Source: Albula goreensis (lineage: Eukaryota; Chordata; Actinopteri; Albuliformes; Albulidae). Taken from it: a DNA stretch of 64,000 bases. The DNA lies in NCBI GenBank assembly GCA_022829145.1, contig CM040743.1:33374841-33438840 (forward strand), given 5' to 3'. The notes under the pieces are model-generated. The model had not been told where the DNA came from. It saw only the letters and a list, made by a program, of their open reading frames with translations, and made no database searches. Shown piece by piece: positions 12,745 through 24,603 of this stretch. Each line of letters starts with the position of its first letter. The first letter of the stretch is position 1. Both the position numbers and the translations under genes were made by a program.

Positions 12745-15700
12745 TCAGTGGCTCCCAAGAGAGTGACTGACAGGTTTGAGTCCATCAGCCTTCTGCCCTT
12801 TGTCTTCCTCCCCCAGGCTTCTGCCATCTCCATCCCATGTCCCTGTCAGGGCTCTCCTCCTCCGTCAACACCTCAAGACCCCCAGCGCTAGTGAGCCTAA
12901 CCTGAATCAACAGGCACAGAGGAGTCATTACGATTTAAGGTGCTCCCTTTTAGTCTGAGGCGCGCACCTCTTCAGGTTTGCGTACGCCAAAGAGCTTAGA
13001 TTCTGCCCTCCCCCTGTTCGGAGGACAGGTCTATTTCCATGGCAACCAAAAGTATGTCCTGTCATCACTATCCGTGTTGTAACTATCACTAGAATTACCC
13101 GAAGTCTCTCTATTTCTGTCACTCTTTTCTCTGATCTCTAGCAATCAGCGGTTACCAGAACCATCTTGAGCAGCACGATTCCTACCATTTGCTATAACAA
13201 ACATTCACAGCAGTGCAATACTCTGTTCATTTCTGCTCCCTTGTGTCCTTCCAGTGTCTCACAAAGAAATATAAATCAAATGGTCTTCAGGAAGAAACAT
13301 ACCTTCCTTTCAGCTTGATTCCTTTTGGATAGGCCTCTCTGCTGTGCAGCAGCTTAGTTTTCTGTGAATCTGTTCAGTCTTGCTGGCAGGTTTGTTTTTT
13401 TAGTTTCTCCCTAGCAAACATTGATGTCATTTGCCATTTTTATGTGATTTTCGAATGCTCACAGCAGATCACTTCACTGGTCTGAACATTACAAAGTACA
13501 GATGGAAAAAAACTCATACTTTTCTCATCCATACTTACAAGGTATTGATTTGTAGTGCACTGTAAATTCAGTAGAGTGCATTTTAAATGAATGCACTACC
13601 TGTATCATCTGAAACATGTTCTGTTGTGAGGAGAGGTTGTCATGAGATCCTCTGGGAAATTAGTGGTCAAAAACAACTTTTTAGACAGACAAAGAACAGC
13701 TATTCTGTAAGATCAATAAAGAAGAGGACAACTAGGCAGTCGATCAATTCATTCAGGTTTATTCAAAAGAGTAGTACAGAGGAGAGAGATACAACTTACT
13801 AATGTTCCAAATGACATTTGAATATTTGAATGAAATTATATCATGTCAAAGGTTGATGGTGTATGCCAAATATTACTCCAAAGCATAAGGATTATACAAC
13901 TTCACCTACACCTGAACAGTATCAGTATGCATATTGTTGCAAACACAACAGCATATTGGTTTGAAAAAAGCTGTCATAGTTATGCCTGCATATTCTGTTT
14001 TCCAGTAAATATTTATAAACGTGTTCCAGTAAGGTCCCAGGTGAAATTCTGGCAGCACTGGATCATGCGTGAGATGGACTTTCCATTCGTTCAGCTAATC
14101 AGAGACAGATTAATCAGCTCTTCATTTAAATACAATTACAACTTCAGAGGGTAATGTGCATATTCACTGTTTTGGTATTGTTGGCAGAATAACATTTGTG
14201 ATATTTTAAAGTATTAAAAGGGGATTAGAAGTAGTCTAGAAGGAAGTTATAGAAGATGAAGTATTACCTACTCCAAGATGTTGAGTATACTGGTGGAAAC
14301 AAAGACTATTACCATGCTTTGGACATTGAGTGTGCCCGGATCTCTCTCAGCCTCTAACTAGCCATACATACTGCCATATCAAACAGACTACAGCTACATG
14401 ATAATTTTCTTGTAGGAATTCTGCTCTTATTAACTTACTGGAATGCTGTTACGTTGTGCAGTTGTTTCAGCCTCCTCGCTATAATGCAAAGGTTAACAAC
14501 AGTCCCTTGTGCCAGGTTGGAGTTTATTATGGGCAAACTAGAGATCAAAAAGAATAATATTCACATAGCCTTGGGCGTAATAGCCTCCCATGGACTAAGA
14601 CCTGTATAAGCTTTTGATTTTAAAACAGGGAGCAGGGGGCCTGTGGAGACAAGCCTCTTTATGGAGTTGGGTAAAGCTACGGGGGCACCAGGCCAGAGGT
14701 GTTTGCAAGCATTTCTAATGGCATTTTGATGTCCGTTTGCAAAATTGATGGTATGAGAATCATCAAGGAGACTCCTCTGCCACCGGACTGCCGGGGACAT
14801 TTGACAGGCAGCGACTGAGGCTCGCGCACTTTCTCATGTCACACTTGATTACTTTCACGCTGCGGCGGGGGAGAGAGCAGGGAGGCAACGAGGGGGACAC
14901 GGACCACGCGAGGCACTCTTTCATCTCTGCGTCTCGCCAAAACACGCAACACGGTTTTCCTCTTAAATGCGCTCGTATTATTGTATTTCTGTCTCTCCTC
15001 TGGTCTGTTTGCCCCCTGTTTAGGGAACGGTTCAGAGGAAAGTGGCTTTAAAGTAGAAACAAGCTGTGTTTGAGAAGAAACAAGCTGTGTTCTTAAAGTC
15101 CCATGTTTTCCTTTTTGGCTGGAATCTAATTTCAGTGCAGTATCATAATTGTTGAACCTATATCTATCTATTTTACACAGTCAACTTTCCTCATCTGTGC
15201 ACATTACATGTTATTTAAAGGTCTGATGTACAAAGTGGTATGAAACCCTTTGCATTTAGATTACTTACAGCTTTATTGCAAGATGACTGGATCATTAAAT
15301 ACTGTGGAAAACTGAAAAAAAAATACTTTATAATAAAAACCATGGTTCATTTGAAATCATTATTTAGGGGGCCTTGAAGTGTCCCAGATGCACTGGTTCT
15401 CTCTGTCCTGACTCATATGGTCTGTTGCTGGCAAGGTTTACTGGCCTTAACCTCTGTAGGGCAGTATATAATTGTTACCCAGGGAGAGAAGGCTCTCAGA
15501 TAGTGGACTTATCCCCCTATCTCACAGTGTGAGAGTAACTCCTTTAGTAGATTAGCCTTTTGCTGCTACCATATGTCATCTGTACATGAAGTGTAGTCCC
15601 AGAACACACTAACTAAACAGAGAAACTTGTGAAGAGGTAGCAGCTGGCTGCATGCTCTTCAGAGTAGATCATGCGCTTGTATGCCCTCTTATATTTTACT

Positions 15701-18700
15701 TTGTATTGTGTTTGTACATTCTTCTTGTAAACTTCATTGATTTGATTGTACAGTGCCCTTGGGTGCTTTGAAAGGCGCTTACAAATAAAATGTATTGTTA
15801 TTTTTTATAAAATGTTATACATTTTATAAAATGTATTATGATAGGGGCAGCCTTTAGTCTAGTGGCCAAGCTACATGACTGGGACATCTGAGGTTTGGCC
15901 CTTGAGCAAGGCCCTTAACCCCACATTGCTCCCAGGGGGAATTGGCCCTTGGCTTTGGATAAAGGTGTCAGCTAAATGACTGTAATGTACATGCAAATTA
16001 TTATTATTATTATTATTCCAAATTGACAGAGGACACTGCAGTGATGGGACATGTCTAGAACTTTAAAGAAAATTGTCCTTTATATGTAGATGGTTTTGTC
16101 TCCCCAACAGGGATTATGACCAGATTCCCAAATTGCTTCAAGAAGCATTTCCTCAACAGCTTATGGGCTTGCTTAAAAATTGAACAATAGCCACTTATCT
16201 TGCGAAATGCACCCAATCGATTTAAATCGCGGGGCCTCCCTCAGACAGCTGGGTGCCTGTCATTTTCTGCCACCTTTAAGGAGAGTGTGACGAAATCACT
16301 GTGGTAGAAAATGACCTGTTTACAAGTCAAACTCACCGAGCACCCAACAGCCCCTCCGTGTCACGCAACCCACAAACCTGATGCGGCATGTTTAGTCCCC
16401 GACATCGGCCATCATCATTGTTTCCGTCTCCATTATTTCACAGAAGAGAGGCTTGTGAAAGTGACGAGGTCCTCCTTTAATGGAGCAGGGATGTGAGAGC
16501 TGAGGTCTGAGAGGGTGTCGAACTGAATTACCAGAGCATCGCAAGGTACATTGCTCTTAGCAAAATGCCCTCTATTCCCACCCCCTTCAGCCTCACCTTT
16601 TTTATTAGTGGTAAACAGTGGTGCAATAGATAACAGACTTAAATCCTACTGGAGGGAATGTTCAACAATTGGATCTCTAAACCTACAATTTGAAATTTTC
16701 AGCAGTCAATAAAGCACAAGCTTGTTTGAGAGAGACCGTCCATGTGCTACAGTCTTATAAAGACAAAGAAGAATACATGATGGGATGCTTTCACAAAAAA
16801 CAGTAGCAACCACAACATGTGAGGTACATACAAAATGATTCCGAACTGTTATCATCCCCAGAGCTTAGTCCATACCCTATATGTAGCCTCAATAAGATAA
16901 AATAATGACCAAAATTGATATACTTTCAAAATGTGACAGTTAAGTATTACTGCATGACAGTATATTCAAATATATGTTTAGCCCCATAGAAGCTACTGCT
17001 AGGACATGAAGAAATTATATCCAGTGTGTCCATGAAAGATACAACTTTGGACAAGAAGTCAGTGCTATTTGTAGCATATTATCTCTTTCCCTCAAGAATT
17101 TCAGTTGTTTGATTTGTTCTGAATTCCAAGACAAAAACAGTCTTGATTAAAATTGAGCAATGATATAAAGTGGCTCATCTCAACAGCTGGCACTTGATTT
17201 ATCTATGCAAATCTAACTGAAGGTCATCTAAGGTTATCTGCCGCTGTGGTTGGTGGAAGATTACTCAGCTGACGCATCCAAGGGGAATAGCCAGGCAGAA
17301 AACCTCAGAAAACAATGCAGACATTATCCAAATATCTACTGCCATGTTCCTTTCCCAAATAACCCCTTATGGTGTAACTCAATCCTTATACCAGTCTAGA
17401 TTTTCTATATCTATGTGCTGTAGTCACCTATGACCACTTTAGAAACCCTCACTGCCCTGACATCAGAAAGTTAACTGCTAAGTCAAGTGAGCACTTGGAT
17501 AGTGAGATGGGGGGCACATTTGATCCAGTTGTTTGTAGCTGATCCCCCACAAGCACTGGCCAGACTCGGCTTATCGCTCTTCAAACTATCAAAACTCCCA
17601 GTCTGAGAGCAATCCGTCCGGCTGGAAACGCGAGACTTATCTTTTAATGCAATCGCAGGAGAAAATGGTCAGTGGGGCCTCCCAGGTATCCTTACGGCTG
17701 CCTCTAAGTTTCCTACAGAAATATGTGTTCTCCTTTGGAGATAGCTGCCCGAGATAAGCTTCGCTCAAATCCAGTGCTTCAGTTATAAGGGTATCATGTT
17801 TCCATTAGGAAGGGTTTAGCGGCGTCCCAGACAAGATTGTCTTTTCAGTGGGCTACGGATGAAGAGGGCCTCTGACATCACGCTTTTTAGAGAGTGGCCA
17901 CTGAGTGGGACTTTATTTCAAGGGCTACGTCTGGAAGGCTGTGGCAGCAAAGCAATAATAAAACCAATGTGAACCAAGCCCTGGCACTAATTGCTCCAAG
18001 AGGAGGTCTGTACAGAAATCTCACTACCTAGTTTTATTTAAAGTGTTTAAACACTTTAAAGACTTCAAAACTGAAAGAAAATACAGTAAGTCTTGCAAAG
18101 GTCATCAACCAGACCAACTCAACCAGACCATCCAAAAATCTCATTTAGGTACACACTAATGATATTTAATGATTTTTCTTGGAAAAATAGATCAGTAGTC
18201 TAGTATATCATGTAAGTATAAAATTGATGGATTATTTGTATTTTGACAATAATTTATTATACTTTATTGTGCACCTTGTGACATGTTAGATGTTATATTT
18301 CAATATCATTTCAATGTCATGATAAGCTGTTTTTATGTAGCATTATACTATATTTGCAATAGCAATGGCAAAGAAGCTGTAACCACATGTATGTATCCAG
18401 CATTTCATTCAGCCCATATATGCAGTATATACATAAAGTTCTGTCTACAACACCATTCTCTTTTAATAAGATCAACCTCCAACACTGTGACATGAATTGT
18501 GATGTGTGACTGATTGTGACTTGTGACTGAAGTTTCAATATTGTATCGCAACATAATATACTTAATAGACAATAATTTTGGCTGAGAATTGTTTTTTATT
18601 TGTTTTTTTTTAATGCAAATTCTTGGCATTGTAATCTGGTATTTCACCTCAGGGAAAGGTACGCGGGTAAGGTACACAGAGCAGTTTGGATTAATGAAAC

Positions 18701-21700
18701 TCCCGCTTTCCTAAAAGTACCTGTCTTTGCGCTCACCTCTTGAAGACACTGCAGCTAGCTTTCTGGTGAGGAGACACGGCATCCATCTTGGGCAATTTGA
18801 GGCCGCTAACATGAAATACGATTTTAAAAGAGAACGGCTGTGTCATTTCTAATGTGCTTAACCTTCACTGTCAATGAAACAGGTATCGATTGTTCTGTGG
18901 TATTTTTTTTCTTCATTAGATTTAAGGAACGGCTATAAAATATGGTCATAAAAATGACTGGTGACTCAGTGGTCTCAATCAAACAAATCCAACGTCCCTG
19001 TGGAAGAGTGATGTGCAGAAAAGTAGGTCTTAAACCTTTGCTGAAGGTTACAAGAATACGGTTTCCCAAACAAAATATAACGTGTAATTAAATCTGTATC
19101 TGAAATGTTATATTCTCACACATTTGTGTACACGCTTCATTTATAACTTTCATAAAAATTCACAGGGACATTGATTTGCATTCCAGTCTTGTAGGAAATC
19201 AAAAAGGTAATTGCATTTGTATATGACTTTTGTTTATACATTTTACCATTTTTTCCCCCCTAATGTGGAATTGATAGTTTATGTCTCTTGATTTGAGTTA
19301 TGGCTTTTGGATGGTGTAGATACTGCTGTGCTATCCACATGCCCTGCAAAGAGAACCGCAGTCAATGTGTGAGGTGAAAAAGCACAGCGCCATCATTGAT
19401 ACTGTTTCTTTTCCCCAGCTCAACTCTCTCGCCAGTCAGGCAGCAGCTGTGGCAGCCATGGGTTCCATCGGTGGCTCACAAGCTTTTGGTAATGCCATGC
19501 CGGGACTTCAAGGAGTCAGTGGGCAACTGGTCACCAATGCGCAAGGACAGGTAAGTGCCATTTACGAATGGGAGGCTTCCTGAACCGCATGATGGGCTGG
19601 AGCTACAATGAGCTGTTAGTAACTGACCAATCAAATAACGTGTTCCACAGAAAAACACAATGATTTGTGACACAATGACACCTTATTTGTATTCTTACAG
19701 TACAAAGTGACATCTATACCAGTCATGCCAGGAAAGTGGATGGTGTAAGTAGTGGGACTCAAAGCATGTTTTGTGAGGTTCTACACAATTCAATTATGAC
19801 CTTCAGCTTTCTCTCTGGAGGTATTTTCTCAGAATGTGTCAGAATATGAGGTGCAGCAAAGTAAGAATTTGATCCTTTTATCATCTGCTAAGTATGTTTT
19901 TAACTCCCTGAGCCATGGACAACATTCAATTTACAGATATTCAGTATTTAAGGAATTTAATCAAGGAAAAAATCTTTCAATTAATCAGCATATATTTGTG
20001 TTCATTTGCTTGTAATTCATGATGATAGCTTCAGTTCTTGGGAGAAAACCTTTTACTCCAAAATAGGCTGGAATATATAGAGCTGCTGTAAAAGAACAAT
20101 TATCATAGTAAAACACTGATTGTGTCTTGTTTTCAGGACTAGTTATGCAAACACATGGGAGCAGGAAGGGCATCTGGTCGACAGTATCACCTCCACAGAT
20201 TACCGCAGATAATACTGCTATTCCAACAATGCTAGCGATCCCATTGGTCTAAAGGGGAGAGCTCTGTTTCATTATGTCCTCCCCAGGTTGTTTCAGTGTC
20301 CTGCCTGCGAGCTCTTCTTTGCTCTAAATTTGAGATCAAACTGCATTTTTATCTCTAACACTGACCTGTTTTCAGATGACACAGAATTCACTTCATTTGT
20401 CATCTGCTCCCTGGGAAGACTTGAATTCATGTTAGTTATGCCTGCATGAAGTGATCCAAAAAATCCTTGTTTTTGAACTCAACCTCTGTAACTAATATAT
20501 TTCTCTAAAAAGTTTCTTGTCATAGTTTTCTTGGTTTGACCACTTAGTCCAAAGATCTGGTACTGTAGCCTATTCTCTTTTCAGCTTTAAAGGGTTTTTT
20601 TTTTTACTATATGTGAATAATTTTGGACATTTGTATTTGCAAATAACTATGACTATTCATGAGAATGGAGATTTTTAAAAAAATGGTACTTATCAATGTT
20701 GATTACTTATAGATTTTTGTATGACCTGCATTTACATGTTTGACAAATCCCAAATCTGTGCATTGGGGCATTGTATTATATATAAGAAATTAGAACTTTC
20801 TCCATTCAGTGATGATAAATGAGGGCCTTGGATTTCCACGTTTTGTCACATGACAACACTGGCCAATCAAATGCTGTACAAGGTAGCAGAGGCTATAGAG
20901 AGGGTGGTGAAGCAGCAAGGAGACCTATAAACTTCTGAAGGAAAGGAGTGGGTGGGAGAGATTGTTCTCCTACTGGAGCAAATATGTAGGACACTGTTTG
21001 TGCTTACACATTGCCCATTTGGAGGTGAATACGGTGATGGGTTGACTTGGTGCTGGGCAGGTGATCTAGTATGTATTCCGCTGTTCAATGCTGTGAAGGA
21101 GACAGACCCTACTGTAGCCCTGGGCACTGATCACATGAGATTACATGGATTTGATTGGACGTTCTCTCTGCTTTTGTTGGCCTCCATTCGCTGACATGGT
21201 CTGACATAACCAGGTCACAGAAATGGTCAAAGCCCATGGCAATTGTCTGTGCTCCATACTATACCTTATTTCAGGGATAAAGCATTAGTTTTGAGGTATT
21301 TGGAAGAAAACTCATGATAGTAATAATAATAATCATACTTTAAAGTATGTTCATACTTTCAACTTTTTCTGTAATTACAACTTCCATCACTTTTGTATCC
21401 GAATTATATAATTAGGCAAGGATGGAATGTAGAACAAGCTTAAAAACTCAAAAGCAGTGAATAGAAAATTAATATTAGGTGACAATTTTTTTTAGATTTT
21501 TAAATGAAATCCAAAAGAATCCAAGATGTTTAATAAAATGTCTCTTTTGATAGGGAACTATCATAACAAATGGCTTAACACATGCATGGCAGCTAGAAAA
21601 CATAATACTGTGTTTTTTAGTTATGCAGGAAAATATCACATTTACTGTACTTCACATAACACATTTTCTTAAGTCATAAAAGGTATATTGTGAGATATAT

Positions 21701-24559
21701 CATGTTCACTGGTATTTGTGGACAGACTGAAAGGTCAGTGGGCTTATTGTATGTGAACAGGTACGGTATTCATGTCTCCACAGGGTAAGAGAAGTCTGTT
21801 CTCATGCATAGACATGCCTCTGATTCCAACCAATATTAGATATAAAACTGGAAGCATTTCCATTAATTTTTTTACCCTAAAAGAGTATTTTTTTATCAGA
21901 GTAGAACTTCAGTAATCTGGAACTGAGGGCCGAATCCAAACCTGTGCTTAAATTCTTTTCCTCGTAAGTCTCTTGCTCTTCCAATGGTGAGTTACATGGA
22001 AATGATACTTTCCATTGACAATACAAGTTTTCATTAATCTCTCCTGCCTGCATTCTCAATTAAAAAGAAAGCTTAGCACCATAGAACCTCAGATATTAAT
22101 GTATTCCCCCCTAAAAGTATTCCTCTCTTAGAAGTTTGGTATGAGAATCTGTTTTTTATGTCTTGAAATATTAACTTATTGATAAAAATATTAAATAATG
22201 CATATTCTCAGATTACTTTCATTAGAGTGAGCCACACTTTATACTAGACTCAGTGTTTTTGCACTTTTTCCTTCAGTTGGAATGGTCAAACATCTGTGTG
22301 GACATCCTTCTTTCCCCTCTCGAAAAGAAAAAGAAAAGAAATGGGCTGAGAAAATTGCGTGGAGACCGTGGATAACACCACAAATTGTCCGAGTTGGAGA
22401 GACCTGATGGTATTTCGGAGAAAGCAAAAACACAGTGTAATTGTAATGAGTTCTGGTCCTCCGACAAAGAAATGAGAAATTCTGGGGTCCTTAGGTGGAA
22501 GGTAATCCTAGAATTTCTAAGCACACCACGAAGAAACAAGTGCAGCACTGAGAAAAACAAGGCGAAAGGCCGGAGAAAAGAGGAAAGATAAAATAATATT
22601 TGGAGAGTTAGAAAATGAGCAGCTGTCACAGTCTTTTTTTGTATTGCAGTTAGACCAGAACAGTTCGGAGCATCACAGGTAAATAATTGAGCAGAACAGC
22701 GCTTACGCCATGCATGTGTCAGCAGATGTGAGCGTCTGCCGGCGCGAGGAATTATGCTAAACAGCATAAAAGTACGCTGGAGTGTCTGAGGGAGCGATAC
22801 ATTATCTGTATCTTAATGCGAAGCAACGGGAGTAAATGAGCCGTGACCGGGATGAATTACAAATCACGATGTCTTTTTTTTAACCGTCGTTGCTCCTCGT
22901 TATGTCAAAAGCTCGAAGGCGGGGAGTGGCAGTCCACCAGCGCATTGGGATCGGTTTATATCAGGGTGAGGGAGAGATGCCGCAAGCCGGAGTATGCAAA
23001 TTATCCAGTCGCGCGTGCGAGTCTCACTGTAAATGTTACAGTAGCTCAGTAAATGGCATTTCAACGAGTCAGACACCCACCTGTGGATCCAAAGGAACGT
23101 GCTAGTGTCAGACTGTTGCTTCATCACATTTCTTTATATTACACACAGCTTGAATATAAGAATTATTGAACAATTTTAAGGTGGCTCTGACAGGACTCAA
23201 GGGTATTAATGAGCAATTAATTACAATATCTGAATTCCCAAATATTTTAGTTTTATTAAGGTGATATCAAGTACTTTGACCTCTGATCCACTTTATAAAT
23301 GCTTTATAAACATTATTATTATTATTATTTGCATGAAAACTAATTATAATTACATTATTTAGATGCATCTTAATTATTGCTGTGATACAGCATTATTGGT
23401 TTTTGTCTGAAGCCTCCTCTGTGCTGTTTTTTTGTCAAGTAAATAAAGACTTTTGGCACTTAGAGCACTGGTATTGACTAATCTCTGGATCAGAAACAAA
23501 TGAACCAGAGGTGGCATCAACTTAATTTGTCTAAGAGGGACTTCCTTAAACTGCAACTCCACTGCCCAAACAAAAAAGAAAGAAAGAGAGAAGAGAAAAA
23601 AAAACCCACACACAATGAATACAGTGCTGATTCGCTGAAGTGCAGAAATGACATTCTGCGACCCCTCTTTGATCTGCACTTCCAGAGAAGAGCATTGGAG
23701 TGGAGTGGAGGTCTGGAGATGTGGGATTATGGGAGGATGGGGGGATGGGGGGGCGGAGGAGTGGTGAAGCCCCACCCAAGGGATGTCAGTGCTATGAATT
23801 AGTAATGAGGGAGCATTAGAGGAACTCTCACCACCACCCCCCACAAGGCTGTAGATAGATGGCTCAAGCACTGGTCTGCACCAGCACACATACAGGGTAG
23901 GCATTAAGATCTGACCTTTAAGACAGAGGCTGTTTATGACTTTCCCTGCTGCAGTTACAGCACATCGCTGTCCATTTGCAACAGTCCAACGACAATAGCC
24001 GTGGGCATTTGGAAGCAACTGTTTAATTCAGTATGTTGAACTTAATTGTACCCAGTATGTATGTTCTTTCTTTCTATGTAAACTTAATTATTCCACTTTA
24101 AGGCCTAATTTTCAATTTGTATCATTTTGCAAGATTATACTTGATAAAGTCAGGATGTTATTAGTTTAAAAAGTAACTAGTCAGATTAGCAAAATTTAAC
24201 TTCAAAAAGATCAAGATGATGTTCTTATTTTCAGCACGGAGTATAGAACATTAATTTGCAGCATTAAGTATATGACGTGGTTCACTCATTATCTGTTTTC
24301 TGCCCTGCCCTTCACACCTTTTCTGCAGATTATTGGAACAATCCCACTAATGGCAAACTCAGCTGGCACCCCTAACCAAACAGGAAGTGCAGCTTCAGGG
24401 CTACCAGTCCAGCCAATCACACCTCAGCTTCTGACCAATGCCCAAGGTCAGGTCATCGCAACTGTCATTGGCAACCAGATCCTGCCCGTTATCAACACCC
24501 AGGGAATCACTCTGTCACCAGTGAAGCCAGGACAGCAGGTAAACATGCTACTTCACATG

Positions 24560-24603
<44 letters not shown>

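Larger units (their letters stand above)
5102..19418 (+). other. pou6f2 intron, 14.3 kb
   Basis: A large intron between the Gln-rich and Ala/Gln-rich exons. It holds a decayed Ty3/gypsy fragment (7590-8820), CpG-dense segments (about 9955-10045 and 14765-14985), perfect palindromes (11401-11433 and 18037-18060), a long GT microsatellite (12670-12743), a LINE tail (15690-15805), a tRNA-type SINE (15842-16010) and CNE-like stretches at about 11690-12040 and 16190-16560. No additional exon with family features was seen. Confidence 0.75.
19551..24328 (+). other. pou6f2 intron, 4.8 kb
   Basis: No coding exon recognised. It contains a 16-bp palindrome at 21334-21349, a CpG-dense block at about 22680-23110, and a LINE-tail-like segment ending in (ATT)n near 23265-23331. 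The longest open frame (minus strand, 23374-24018) has low-complexity Phe/Ser/Pro runs and no recognised domain. Confidence 0.7.

Noticed and set aside
21334..21349. 16-bp palindrome catactttaaagtatg
   Set aside because: Short AT-rich palindromes are expected by chance at this length in such DNA; noted but not promoted.
22273..22767. 164-codon minus-strand ORF
   Set aside because: Phe/Leu/Ser-rich composition typical of chance frames opposite purine-rich DNA.
23374..24018. 214-codon minus-strand ORF in a pou6f2 intron
   Set aside because: Low-complexity Phe/Ser/Pro composition, no domain or homologue recognised, no splice context.
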